Of a stretch of DNA of 64,000 nucleotides, positions 53,512 to 63,677 are shown in pieces. The DNA comes from Alphaproteobacteria bacterium. Its GTDB lineage: Bacteria; Pseudomonadota; Alphaproteobacteria; SP197. The notes under the pieces were generated by a model. The model worked only from the letters and a program-made list of their open reading frames with translations, did no database searches and was not told the origin of the DNA. Every line of letters begins with the position of its first letter. Positions within the stretch are counted from its first letter, which is position 1. The stretch spans positions 82,001 to 146,000 of the forward strand of contig VGDP01000002.1 in the NCBI GenBank assembly GCA_016869675.1, in the 5' to 3' direction. A program made the translations under genes and the position numbers.

Positions 53512-55095
53512 CTACGCCCAGGTCCACTTGGGCAGCCCATACGTGCCGTCCAGGTGAACGACCGGGTTGTGGTTCGTCCGATAGACATGCGCGATGGGTT
53601 CGTGGGTGATGTAGACGTAGGCTGCGGTGTCGTCGAGAATTTGCGCCATGCGCTGGTAGATCTCCTCGCGCTTCGCCGCGTCCGTCTCGCCGAGACCCTT
53701 GTCGAACAGCTCGTCGAACTCGGGGTTCTTCCAGCGCTCCCAGTTCCAGATGCCGACCTGGCCCGAGACGTACCACTGGTACATCTGCGACGGATCCGGC
53801 GAATCGCCGTAGCGCGCGATGTAGAGCTGCAGATCCTTCCAGGCCTCGCCCCGGCTTTCCAGGCCCAGGTCCCACCACACGCCCGATTCGAGCGGGATGA
53901 TCTCGAGGTTGATGCCGATCTCGACCAGGTTGGCCTGGATCACCGAGGCCGCCGCGTTCTGCGCCTGGTTGTTGATGATCTTGATGTCGATCTCCAGCCC
54001 CTCCGCGCCGGCTTCGGCGACCAGTGCCTTGGCCTTCTCGACGTCACGGGTCTGATACTTGCAGGACGTGCGACTGCCGGTCAGGCCGGGCGGCACGACG
54101 CCGTAGGAACGCGGCGCGTTGCCGCCGTAGGCAGCGAGCAGGATGGAGTCGACGTCGACCGCCCAGCAGATCGCTTCGCGGACGCGGAGGTCGGCGAGCT
54201 TGGGATGCTCGGTGTTCATGCCCATCCAGGTCCAGCGCAGGCCGGCGACCTCGTAGTACGTGGTGTTCTCGGGCGGCGTGTCGCGGTAGCGCGGGATCGA
54301 ATCGACGCTGATGACCGTGAAGTCCAGATCACCCGCCTCGTAGCCGAGCTCGGCGGATTTCTCGTCCTCGACCACGATGATGTCGATCGCCTCGATCGAC
54401 GGCTTCTCGCCGATCCACTCGGGGTTGGCGCGCAGCTCAATGCGCTGCTTCGGGATCCAGTTGGCCACGATGTAGGGGCCGCACTGAGCCGGCAGCTCGG
54501 CGTCGAAGCGTTTGACCCTGGAGCCGTCGGCCTGGGAGCTGTCGACCTCGGTACCTTTCTCCTCGACCGCCTTCTTGCACACGATCGAGCCGGTCCCGTC
54601 GGCCAAGCCGGTCAGCCAGATCGGCGCGAACGCCTTGTTGAGCACGAGCAGGCCTTCGTGGGTGCCCAGCACCTCGACATGGTCGACGACGACGAACTTG
54701 TCCTTCCACTCGGAATGACGCATCCGCTCGATCGAGTACTTGACGTCCTCGGCGGTCACCTCGCCGTAGCCGCCGGTCCACTGGAACCCGGGCTTCAGCT
54801 TGAAATGGATGTTCAGGTCGTCGCGCTGGGTGATCTTCTCGACCATCGGGCCGGGCTCCCAGCCCCACTTGTCGCCCGGAATGTAGTTGGCGAGTTGGGT
54901 CAGGCACGCGACCTGGGTCCAGATCTCGACGCCGCCCACCATCCAGCCCGGATCGAGCACCTGGAGGTCGCGGTTCGTCCGCACGCGCAGAACCTTGCCG
55001 TCCTGCGACAGCGCCATGGACGGGAGCACGGCGGTGCCGCCCGCGGCCATGGCCATCTGCATCAGGAACCGGCGTGTGACGTTGTTCAAAACCAT
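53512..55095 (-). CDS. ABC transporter substrate-binding protein, family 5
   Basis: MVLNNVTRRFLMQMAMAAGGTAVLPSMALS leader; VLDPGWMVGGVEIWTQVACLTQLANYIPGD; no adjacent permease genes. Confidence 0.9.
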   Translation of the reverse strand: MVLNNVTRRFLMQMAMAAGGTAVLPSMALSQDGKVLRVRTNRDLQVLDPGWMVGGVEIWTQVACLTQLANYIPGDKWGWEPGPMVEKITQRDDLNIHFKLKPGFQWTGGYGEVTAEDVKYSIERMRHSEWKDKFVVVDHVEVLGTHEGLLVLNKAFAPIWLTGLADGTGSIVCKKAVEEKGTEVDSSQADGSRVKRFDAELPAQCGPYIVANWIPKQRIELRANPEWIGEKPSIEAIDIIVVEDEKSAELGYEAGDLDFTVISVDSIPRYRDTPPENTTYYEVAGLRWTWMGMNTEHPKLADLRVREAICWAVDVDSILLAAYGGNAPRSYGVVPPGLTGSRTSCKYQTRDVEKAKALVAEAGAEGLEIDIKIINNQAQNAAASVIQANLVEIGINLEIIPLESGVWWDLGLESRGEAWKDLQLYIARYGDSPDPSQMYQWYVSGQVGIWNWERWKNPEFDELFDKGLGETDAAKREEIYQRMAQILDDTAAYVYITHEPIAHVYRTNHNPVVHLDGTYGLPKWTWA

Positions 55096-55253
55096 GGTCG
55101 TCTCCCTGTTGTCCTTTGCTCTCATGGCACAGCAGCGCCGCGCGCCCCGGACCACCTGGCGGCGATGTGCTGTATACGGAAGTATTGACCGCCGCGTGCC
55201 GCTTGGCAAGCCGGCTATTTGGCGGCATGGTCTGCCGCGAGGGAGGCATCGAC

Positions 55254-56030
55254 ATGGTTCATGGATTGGACGGCCGACGCGCGCTGGTGACCGGCGCGGG
55301 CACCGGCATCGGTGCCGCGATCGCGCGGGCCTTGGCGAAGGCGGGCGCGCGCGTGGCGGTGACGGACATGGACGGCAAGCGGGCGCGCGCCATCGCGGCC
55401 GCGATCGGCAAGCGCACGGTCGCGCTGACCTTGGACGTGACCGACGCGGCGGCCACCCGCCGCGCGCTGGCCAAGGCGGCAAAGGCGCTGGGCGGGCTGG
55501 ACACGGTCTGCGCCAACGCCGGCGTTTCGACCATGAACCGGGTGGTCGACCTGACCGAGGCGGAATGGGACTTCAACATGGACGTCAACGCCAAGGGCGT
55601 GTTCCTGACCAACCAGGCGGCGGTGCGCCACTTCCTGGCCAACGGGACCAAGGGCGTCATCGTCAACACGGCGTCCATGGCCGGCCACATGGGCGCGCCC
55701 TTTCTGGCCCACTACTGCGCCAGCAAGTTCGCGGTCGTCGGCTTCACCCAGTCGCTGGCCAAGGAGGTGGGCGGCCACGGCATCCGGGTGAACGCGGTGT
55801 GCCCGGGCTTCGTGCGTACCTTGATGCAGGAACGCGAGCTGGTGTGGGAAGGCACGCTGCGCGGCATGACCCCCGAGGCGGTGCGAGCCGAGATGATCAG
55901 CCTGACGCCCTTGGGCCGCATCGAGGAGCCCGAGGACGTGGCCGACCTGGTGGTGTTCCTGGCGTCCGACGGGGCGCGCTTCATGACCGGCCAGGCGATC
56001 AACGTCACCGGCGGCGCGAGGATGGACTGA
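55254..56030 (+). CDS. SDR family oxidoreductase
   Basis: RALVTGAGTGIGAAIARALAKAG, YCASKFAVVGFTQSLAKEVGGHGIRVNAVCPGFV. Confidence 0.92.
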   Translation: MVHGLDGRRALVTGAGTGIGAAIARALAKAGARVAVTDMDGKRARAIAAAIGKRTVALTLDVTDAAATRRALAKAAKALGGLDTVCANAGVSTMNRVVDLTEAEWDFNMDVNAKGVFLTNQAAVRHFLANGTKGVIVNTASMAGHMGAPFLAHYCASKFAVVGFTQSLAKEVGGHGIRVNAVCPGFVRTLMQERELVWEGTLRGMTPEAVRAEMISLTPLGRIEEPEDVADLVVFLASDGARFMTGQAINVTGGARMD

Positions 56031-56034
56031 GCCC

Positions 56035-56832
56035 ATGATCAAGGACCTGTTCGGCACGACCAAGGCGATCATCGCCATGGCGCATCTGCCGCCCCTGCCC
56101 GGCTCGCCGCTCTACGACGCGCGGCGCGGCATCGCTGGCCTGATCGACGCGGTCGCCAAGGACGTCGAAGCGCTGCAGGCGGCGGGCGTGGATGCGGTCA
56201 TGTTCGGCAACGAGGGCGACCGCCCCTACGTGTTGCGCGCCTCGCCCGCCGGCCTGGCCGCCATGACCGCGGTGGTCGCCGCGTGCAAGGGCGCGCTCAA
56301 GGTGCCTTTCGGCGTCGACTATCTGTGGGACCCGGTCGCCACCGTCGCCCTGGCCACAGCGACCGGTGCCGGCTTCGCGCGCGAGGTGTTCACCGGCGTC
56401 TACGATTCCGACATGGGGCTGTGGCAGCCGGATTGCGCCGGCGCGCTGCGCCTGCGCCACGACCTGGGGCGCGACGACCTGAAGCTGCTGTTCAACGTCA
56501 ACGCCGAGTTCGCCGCGCCGCTGGGCGAGCGGGCGATCGAGCGCAAGGCCGAGAGCGCGGTCTTCTCGGCGCTGGCGGATGCCATCTGCGTCTCGGGCCC
56601 GATGACCGGCCAGGCGGTCGAGACGTCGGACCTGGAGAAGGTGCGACGCCGCCTGTCCCGCACGCCGATCTTCGCCAACACGGGGGTCAACATCGACAAC
56701 GTGGCGGCGGTGCTGGGCATCGCCGACGGCGCGGTGGTCGGCACGCACTTCAAGAAGGACGGCGTGACGTGGAACGCCGTCGACCGTCACCGCGCCTCAC
56801 GCTTCATGGACGTGGTGCGCCGGCTGCGCTGA
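56035..56832 (+). CDS. BtpA/SgcQ family protein
   Basis: IIAMAHLPPLPGSPLYDARRGI...DVEALQAAGVDAVMFGNEGDRPY...PIFANTGVNIDNVAAVLGIADGAVVGTHFKKDG. Confidence 0.87.
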   Translation: MIKDLFGTTKAIIAMAHLPPLPGSPLYDARRGIAGLIDAVAKDVEALQAAGVDAVMFGNEGDRPYVLRASPAGLAAMTAVVAACKGALKVPFGVDYLWDPVATVALATATGAGFAREVFTGVYDSDMGLWQPDCAGALRLRHDLGRDDLKLLFNVNAEFAAPLGERAIERKAESAVFSALADAICVSGPMTGQAVETSDLEKVRRRLSRTPIFANTGVNIDNVAAVLGIADGAVVGTHFKKDGVTWNAVDRHRASRFMDVVRRLR

Positions 56833-58322
56833 TGGCGCTGCTGCTCGGCATCGACATCGGCACGACCTCGACGATCGGCATCCTGGTCGAAGCCGCGGGG
56901 CACGTGCTGGCCACCGCAGCGCGCGACTGCGACCTGATCTCCGACCACCCGGCCTGGGCCGAGGAGGACCCCGCGCAGTGGTGGGACAACACGTGCGCGA
57001 TCACGCGCGAGCTGCTGGCGGGGCGCGACGCGGCCGACGTCGCCGCCGTCGGCGTCACGGGCATGGTGCCGGCGCTGGTCTGCCTGGACGCCGAAGGCCG
57101 GGCGCTGCGCCGGAGCATCCAGCAGAACGACGCGCGCACCGCGCGCGAGATCGCCGAGCTGGCCGCCGAGGTGCCCGAGGCCGCGTTCTTCGCGCGCACG
57201 GGCAACGGCATCAACCAGCAGCTCGTGGCGCCGCGCCTGCGCTGGCTGGCGCGCCACGAGCCCACGGTGCTGGCGCGTACCGCGACGATCATGGGCAGCT
57301 ACGACTACGTGACGTTCCGCCTGACCGGGCAGCGCTGCGTCGAGCAGAACTGGGCGCTCGAGGCGGGCTTCGTCGACCTGGCGGCGGGCGACGTGGCGGA
57401 CGACCTGGTGGCGCTGGGCGGTGTGGCGCGCGGCGTGGTGCCGCCGCGCCGGACCAGCCACGACGTGGTCGGCCGGGTCTCGGCCACGGCCGCCGCCGCG
57501 ACCGGACTGGCCCCAGGCACGCCCGTGGTGGCCGGTTGCGCCGATCATGTGGCCTCCGCCTTCGTCGCCGGCGTCGTCGACGATGGCGACCTGCTGATCA
57601 AGTTCGGCGGTGCCGGCGACGTGCTGCTGGCAACTGGCACGGCGCGGCCGGACCCGCGCCTGTTCCTGGACCACCACATCGTGCCCGGCCTGTGGCTGAC
57701 CAACGGCTGCATGGCGGCCAGCGGCAGCGTGCTCAAGTGGCTGGCGCGCGGCTTCGCGGGCGGCCGGTCCTACGCCGAGCTGGACGAGCTGGCCGCCGCG
57801 GTACCGCCGGGTGCCGGCGGCATCGTGCTGCTGCCCTATTTCCTGGGCGAGAAGACACCGATCCACGACCCGAACGCGCGCGGCACCATCGTGGGGCTGG
57901 GTCTGCACCACGGACTCGGGCACGTATGGCGCGCCGCGCTCGAGGCGGTGGTCTACGGCTTCCGCCACCATGTCGACGTGTTCGCCGAAGCAGGGCTGGC
58001 GGTGACGCGCGTCGTTGCCTCGGACGGCGGCGCGGCCAGCCGGGTGTGGATGCAGATCGCCGCCGACATCCTGCAGCGCCCCGTGCACCTGGTCGCCGGG
58101 CACCCGGGCTCGTCGCTCGGCGCCGCGTTCGTGGCCGGCATGGGCGTCGGCGCCTTCGACGACTGGGCGGCGATCGACCGCTTCGTGGCGCCCGGCGCGG
58201 TGATGACGCCCGACCGGGCGACGCGCACCGCCTACGACGAGGGCTGCGCGCTCTACCGCGCGACGTACGAACGGCTCAAGCCGCTCTACCCGCGCTTCGC
58301 GGCCCTGGGGGCCAACGCATGA
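56832..58322 (+). CDS. FGGY-family carbohydrate kinase (xylulokinase-like)
   Basis: LLLGIDIGTTSTIGILVEAAGHVLATA; HPAWAEEDPAQWW; VVAGCADHVASAFVAGVVDDGDLLIKFGGAGDVLLATG. Confidence 0.92.
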   Translation: MALLLGIDIGTTSTIGILVEAAGHVLATAARDCDLISDHPAWAEEDPAQWWDNTCAITRELLAGRDAADVAAVGVTGMVPALVCLDAEGRALRRSIQQNDARTAREIAELAAEVPEAAFFARTGNGINQQLVAPRLRWLARHEPTVLARTATIMGSYDYVTFRLTGQRCVEQNWALEAGFVDLAAGDVADDLVALGGVARGVVPPRRTSHDVVGRVSATAAAATGLAPGTPVVAGCADHVASAFVAGVVDDGDLLIKFGGAGDVLLATGTARPDPRLFLDHHIVPGLWLTNGCMAASGSVLKWLARGFAGGRSYAELDELAAAVPPGAGGIVLLPYFLGEKTPIHDPNARGTIVGLGLHHGLGHVWRAALEAVVYGFRHHVDVFAEAGLAVTRVVASDGGAASRVWMQIAADILQRPVHLVAGHPGSSLGAAFVAGMGVGAFDDWAAIDRFVAPGAVMTPDRATRTAYDEGCALYRATYERLKPLYPRFAALGANA

Positions 58323-58594
58323 AGCCACGTGTCACCATCACGTACTGCACCCAGTGCCGCTGGCTGCTGCGCGCCGGCTGGACGGCCCAGGAACTGCTGA
58401 CCACGTTCGACGGCGACCTGGGCGAGGTCGCCCTGGTGCCGGGCACCGGCGGCGTGTTCGAGGTCGCTGTGGACGGCCATGTCGTATGGTCGCGCAAGGC
58501 CGAGGGCCGGTTTCCCGGCCTGAAGGAGCTGAAACAGCGGGTACGCGACCGCATCGCCCCCGACAAGCCGCTCGGCCACTCGGACCGGGGCTGA
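58319..58594 (+). CDS. Rdx/SelT/SelW/SelH family protein (cysteine form)
   Basis: VTITYCTQCRWLLRAGWTAQELLTTF...LVPGTGGVFEVAVDG...FPGLKELKQRVRD; CxxC with Cys, not Sec. Confidence 0.88.
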   Translation: MKPRVTITYCTQCRWLLRAGWTAQELLTTFDGDLGEVALVPGTGGVFEVAVDGHVVWSRKAEGRFPGLKELKQRVRDRIAPDKPLGHSDRG

Positions 58595-58602
58595 ACCGAT
58601 CC

Positions 58603-59538
58603 CTAGGCGCGCGCCCGGAGGAACGCGGCGATGGCTTCGAGCGACGCGCGGCCCTCAGGCAGCATGTGGCAGAAGCCCTCGAACACGTGGATCATCTCGG
58701 GCCACACCTGGGTCTCCACGTGCACGCCGGCGGCGCGCGCCCGTTCGACGAAGCGCAGCGTGTCGTCGAGCAGCACCTCGCGATCGCCCACGTGCATGCG
58801 CAAGGGCGGCATCCCCGCCAGATCGCCGTAGAGCGGCGAGACCAGCGGGTCGTTCAGGGGCGTCCCGTCCCGCACGTAGAGCCGCGCCACGCGGTCGAGC
58901 CCCGCCTTGGACACCATGATGTCGGCGTCGGCGCGCGTGACCATCGATGGGCTGACGCCGGTCAGGTCGGTGGCGGCGCCGAGCGTCGCCGCCGCCGCCG
59001 GCAGGACGGCGCCCTCGCGCTTCAGGCGCAGCATCAGGGCGAGCGCCAGGTTGCCGCCGGCCGAATCCCCGGTCAGCCACACTGCGCGAGCGCGTGCGCG
59101 CCCCTCGGGTCCGTTGTCGCGCAGCCAGCGGTACGCCGTGGCACAGTCGTCGAGCCCGGCCGGAAACGGGTGTTCGGGCGCCAGGCGATAGTCGATGGCG
59201 AGCACGGCGGCCCCGGCCTCGCGCGCCAGCACCTCGTTGATGTTGCGGTAGTCCACGGGATGGCACGCGACCCAGCCGCCGCCGTGGATCCACAGCAGCC
59301 GGCGATCCGGGTCGGATCGTGGCGTCAGCACCCACTCGGCCGGCACGCCGCCGGCGTCGACCGGCACGATGCGCGTGTCGGGCGCCGGCACGGGTTCCAC
59401 GCCGTCGACCGCCGCGTAGCCGTCGTTCGCGGCGCGCGACGCGGCGACGTACTCGTCGTCGGTCAGCTCACGTTCCGTGCCACCGCCGAACTTCGCGGCG
59501 ATGTGCGCAAGGACCCGGCCGAACGCGGGCGAGGCCAC
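58603..59538 (-). CDS. Alpha/beta hydrolase, hormone-sensitive-lipase family
   Basis: LLWIHGGGWVACHPVDYRNI; LTGDSAGGNLALALML. Confidence 0.9.
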   Translation of the reverse strand: MASPAFGRVLAHIAAKFGGGTERELTDDEYVAASRAANDGYAAVDGVEPVPAPDTRIVPVDAGGVPAEWVLTPRSDPDRRLLWIHGGGWVACHPVDYRNINEVLAREAGAAVLAIDYRLAPEHPFPAGLDDCATAYRWLRDNGPEGRARARAVWLTGDSAGGNLALALMLRLKREGAVLPAAAATLGAATDLTGVSPSMVTRADADIMVSKAGLDRVARLYVRDGTPLNDPLVSPLYGDLAGMPPLRMHVGDREVLLDDTLRFVERARAAGVHVETQVWPEMIHVFEGFCHMLPEGRASLEAIAAFLRARA

Positions 59539-59539
59539 G

Positions 59540-61279
59540 TCAGCCCCCGCCGCCGCGCGCGCGCTTCGCCTTCGCGCGCTTGCCGTGCTGGCCCAGACCC
59601 CAGATCTCCTTGTGGTACTGGGTGAAATGCGGCGGGTAGTCGTGCTTCGGGATGCGCACGTCGAGCAGCACCGGCCGACCCTTGCGGTTGGCCGCCAGCG
59701 CCTTGCGCAGCGCGGGCTCGATCTTGCCCGGCGCGTCGACCAGGATGCCGGTGCAGCCCTGGGCCTCGGCCAATGCGACGAAATCGGGCGAGACCTTGAA
59801 GTCGGTCGCCACGCGCGGCAGGCGCTCGAGCACCTGGATGTACTGGGGCCAGCCGAGCGCCTGGTTGTTGAGCACGACCCAGGTCACGCCGGCCTTCGCC
59901 TCAGCGGCCGTGGCCAGTTCCATCATGGCCATCTGCAACGCGGAATCGCCGGTCACGCACACGACGTTCTTGTGCGGCTTGGCGAGCTTGGCGGCGATCG
60001 CGCCGATCACACCCATGCCCATCGCCGTCTGCTCGGCCATCGGCACGCAATCGCCCTCGTCACGCACCCGGTAGTACGGCCAGTAGTACGACCACAGATC
60101 GGCGCCGCCGTTCTCGTTGACCAGGATCGTGTCGCGGCCGAACACGCGGTTCAGCGCCGCCAGAACGTGGGGCGTGCGCACCTGCCGGCCGCTCGCGCGT
60201 CCCTCGGCCTCGACGCGCGCGAGGAAGCGCGCCTTGGCCCAGCCGAGCGCCGCCAGGCGCCGGGCGCGCACGCTTGAATCGGCGGCCGGCAGCGCGGCGA
60301 GCACATCGTCCAGCGCCAGCGCCGCGTCGCCGACCAACGCCACGTCGGGTCGCCAGTTCATGGCGATGGCGCACGGATCGACGTCGATCTGGATGAGCGA
60401 GGCGCCCTTGGGGAAGTAGTGCCAGCTTCCCGTGGAGAAGTCCTCGAGCCGCGAGCCCACGGCGATCATCAGGTCGGCCGCGTCGTAGGTCTCTTTGCCG
60501 AGCTTGGTGAAGTAGAGCCCGACCTGGCCGCAGCTCAGCGCGTGGTCCTCGCCCAGGATGCCGCGCCCGCCCGGGGTGGTGAACACCGGCGCGCCCACGG
60601 CCTCGGCCAGGGCGCGCACGGGCCCGGCCGCGCCTGCGGCGACGGCACCCGACCCGCACACGATGATCGGCGCGCGGGCGCGCGCGATGCGCCGCGCGGC
60701 CTCGCGCACCGCCGCCGCGTCGGGCCGCGAGCGCAGGCGCGGCTGGGAGCGCCGGTACGCGGCCATCGCCGTGGGCTTGAGCCCGATGTCCGACGGTACG
60801 TCGATGAACACCGCGCCGGGCCGTCCCTGCTTGGCGACCGAGAAGGCACGCTCGATCAACCACGGCGTGGTCGCCGGGTCGACCAGGCGAGTCGCCCACT
60901 TGGTCACCGGCTTCATGTGCGCCACGGCGTCCAATTCCTGGAAGGCGCCCTTGCCGTCGGAGCCGAGCGGCGTGCCGTTGGTCAGGCAGATCACCGGCAG
61001 CGAACCGCACGTCGCCTCCAAGAGCGCGGTGGCCATGTTCGTGGTGCCCGGCCCCGGGTTGCCGTAGCACACCGCCGGTTGGCCGGTGACGCGCGCGTGG
61101 GCATAAGCCATAGCGACGCCCGAGTGCTCGTGGCGCATCAACACGTTGCGAATGCCCGGAGCGTGGCGCGCCAGGTCGGCGACCAAGTGCAGCGGGTTGC
61201 CCGGCAGGCCGAACACCCGGTCGATCCCTTCGGCGACGAGTGCCTTCGCAATCGCGTGCCACGGCGTCATGGTCGGCAT
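59540..61279 (-). CDS. Thiamine pyrophosphate-dependent enzyme (acetolactate synthase/benzoylformate decarboxylase superfamily)
   Basis: VFGLPGNPLHLVADLARHAPGIRNVLMRHEHSGVAMAYAHARVTG; C-terminal TPP motif GDSALQMAMMELATAAEAKAGVTWVVLNN. Confidence 0.9.
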   Translation of the reverse strand: MPTMTPWHAIAKALVAEGIDRVFGLPGNPLHLVADLARHAPGIRNVLMRHEHSGVAMAYAHARVTGQPAVCYGNPGPGTTNMATALLEATCGSLPVICLTNGTPLGSDGKGAFQELDAVAHMKPVTKWATRLVDPATTPWLIERAFSVAKQGRPGAVFIDVPSDIGLKPTAMAAYRRSQPRLRSRPDAAAVREAARRIARARAPIIVCGSGAVAAGAAGPVRALAEAVGAPVFTTPGGRGILGEDHALSCGQVGLYFTKLGKETYDAADLMIAVGSRLEDFSTGSWHYFPKGASLIQIDVDPCAIAMNWRPDVALVGDAALALDDVLAALPAADSSVRARRLAALGWAKARFLARVEAEGRASGRQVRTPHVLAALNRVFGRDTILVNENGGADLWSYYWPYYRVRDEGDCVPMAEQTAMGMGVIGAIAAKLAKPHKNVVCVTGDSALQMAMMELATAAEAKAGVTWVVLNNQALGWPQYIQVLERLPRVATDFKVSPDFVALAEAQGCTGILVDAPGKIEPALRKALAANRKGRPVLLDVRIPKHDYPPHFTQYHKEIWGLGQHGKRAKAKRARGGGG

Positions 61280-61349
61280 GGTCGTTCCTCCCTCGCCTCG
61301 ATCGATATCAGGAATGGGGCGCGCGCCGCCAGGGCCGTCGGGCGCCGCT

Positions 61350-62808
61350 TCAGCGAAGCGGGTACGCCGGCCGGAACATGGCCTCGAGCGGCGGGCGGCC
61401 GACGGCGCGCTGACGGTGCGCCTCGATGGCCTTGCGGAATTGACGATCGGCGCGCACGCGCATGCCGTCGAGATTGATGCCCGGCAGCGTGCCGGCCTCG
61501 ACCACGGGGCGGCCGTCGACGAACACCGCCGTCACGTCACGGCCGCCGCCGGCGATCACCAGGGCCTTGATGGGGTCCGTCACCTGGCCGAGATGGAACC
61601 CGGCGAGGTCGAACACGGCGATGTCGGCCTTGGCGCCTGGAGCAAGTCGACCGAGATCGTCACGCCGAAGCGCCTGGGCACCGCCGATTGTGGCGGCGTC
61701 ATAGAAGTCCGCCGCCGTGGCGACGCGCGCGCCGTCCATCAGGTGGCCGAACGCGAGGCCCATGCGGATGTTCTCGATCATGTCGGGGGGAAACGTGTCG
61801 GTGCCCATGGCAAGGCCGACCCCCGGCCGCGCGCAGCTTGCTGAACGAGTCGAGCGCCTCGCCATCGCGGTTCCACACGATCGGGCAATGGACGACCGTG
61901 GCGCCGCTGGCGGCCAAGCGGCGCAGGTCCTCGTCGCCCGCGCGCCCGACCGCCGGATGGCCGCTGCGGTACACACCGTGCGGCAGGATCGCGCGCGGCC
62001 CAAGCAGGCCGAGGGCCTCGAGCCAGCCGAGCGGCGTCGTCCCGCGCAGGCGCAGTACGGTCGCGAACTCGTAGGCCGACTGACAGCAGTGCAGGCGCAC
62101 CGGCACGTCGAGCGCGCGCACCAGCGCCGCGGTGCGCTCCAGCACCGCCGGCGTCTGGGTCTCGATGCGGTCGGGCGCAAGGAAGGCGCGGATTCGGCCG
62201 TTCGCCCGACCGTCGACGTCGCGGGCGTAGCGTTCGGCGTCGGCGAGACCGGCCAGCCCCCGCGCCTCGTCCCAGTGTTGATGAAGGCTGCCGTCGGGCC
62301 GAACGAAGGTCAGCCCGCTCATGTAGCACGGCCCCAGATACGCGCGGATCCCGACCGCCTCGGCGACGAGGGCCACCGCGACGAACTCGTCGTAGCTCTC
62401 GGCCCAGGCGCGGTAGAGCATCGAGGTGATCGGCATCGCCGTGGTGATGCCGTTGCGCAGAAGCTGGACGAACGCGTAGTGGGCCTTGAACGCCTCCTCC
62501 TCGGCGTTGTAGGTCTCCGTCGGTCCGGCGCGCAGGAAGTCCTCGGACCACACCCGGCCGAGCCGCCATTCCGGACCGTTGTCGAAGGTCAGCGCGGCGG
62601 TGTCGAGATCGCCCAAGGCGTCCAGATCGATGAAGCCGGGGCCGATCAGCGCGAAGCCGTAGTCGATGTCGCGGTCAAGCGTACCTTCGAAGCCGCGCCC
62701 GACGAAGACGACGCGGTCGTCCTCGATCACCACCTCGCCGTCGCGCCACAGCACGTGGCGGCCCGCCTCGTTGCCGACGACGAAGGCGCCACGCAGTCGG
62801 GTGCGCAT
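61350..62808 (-). pseudogene. Amidohydrolase family protein with a single frameshift in a C5/G5 homopolymer (61820-61824)
   Basis: N-terminal frame ends FSKLRAAGG; the protein continues in the other frame GVGLAMGTDTFPPDMIENIRMGLAFGHLMDG...KADIAVFDLAGFHLG. Confidence 0.85.
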
Positions 62809-62817
62809 GGCCGACGC

Positions 62818-63677
62818 TCAGAACCGCCGGCGGAACAGGCCGCGCCTCTCGTAGACCTCGGCGGCCTCCTCGATCAGGCGCGCCACGGCCTCGGCGCCGT
62901 GGCGGTCGCGTAGGCGGCGGTCAGGAACGCCTTGGACCATGGCGTGTCGTCGCCGTCGATGAACGTCGGCTCGCTGCCGTAGACCGACATGGTCTCGGTG
63001 TACGAGGTCAACCCGGCCAGGCCGGGGCGCAGCTCCTCCGCCTTCTCGATCGAGCACTGCACCAGCACGCCGTCGCACGCCACCGCCGCGCCGACGGTGA
63101 GCGCCAGCGCGCTGGTGCGGGCGTTGCGCGCGACACGGACCGTGGTCTCGAGCTCGTCGAAGCCATAGAGCGCGGCCGTGGCGGCGTCGGCCGCCATCTG
63201 CAGCGGATCGTCCTTGGCGTTGGTGACGTGGGCCTGGTTGCCGGGCGTGCGCCGGGCCCGCAGCTTCACCTGGGCGAAGGTCAGTTCGGCCACGTTCAGG
63301 AGCCGCCCGATCTCGGCCAGGCGCGCCGGCGTCAGCCCGCGCGCGAGGCGTACCAGCGCCGCGCGCGGCACCGCCACGTCGACCATCATGCGCGCGAACG
63401 CCTCGGGCGCGATGACCATCGCCTCGGGCGCCACGGCCGGGTCGATGTGATGGCGCGCGATGAACGTGTCGATCATGTCGAAGTCGGCCTCGGCGACCCC
63501 GTCCATGACCGTGACCCGCCCGCCCTCGATGGTCAGGGACGCGCACGGATCGTGCGGGCTCGCCAGCGCGGCGAAGCCATACGCCGGGTCGAGCGCGGCG
63601 AAGCGGTCGTTGGCCAGGGAGCGGTCGTCCCAGACGTTGTAGCGCCGCCAGCGGTTCGGCGTGCGCTCCTCGGTCAT
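62818..63677 (-). pseudogene. B12-dependent diol/glycerol dehydratase large-subunit-like protein (PduC/DhaB1 family), truncated by internal deletion/frameshift
   Basis: FDMIDTFIARHHIDP..., LTFAQVKLRARRTPGNQAHVTNAKDDPLQMAADAATAALYGFDELETTV..., VLVQCSIEKAEELRPGLAGLTSYTETMSVYGSEPTFIDGDDTPWSKAFLTAAYA; remaining roughly half of the family length missing, terminal LIEEAAEVYERRGLFRRRF in another frame. Confidence 0.8.

Noticed and set aside
50124-58594. Selenocysteine system (SelA-like plus SelW-like proteins)
   Set aside because: No selB, selC or selD seen; the Rdx protein uses CTQC with Cys and no in-frame TGA; the SelA-like proteins fit the wider ammonia-lyase/PLP superfamily better.
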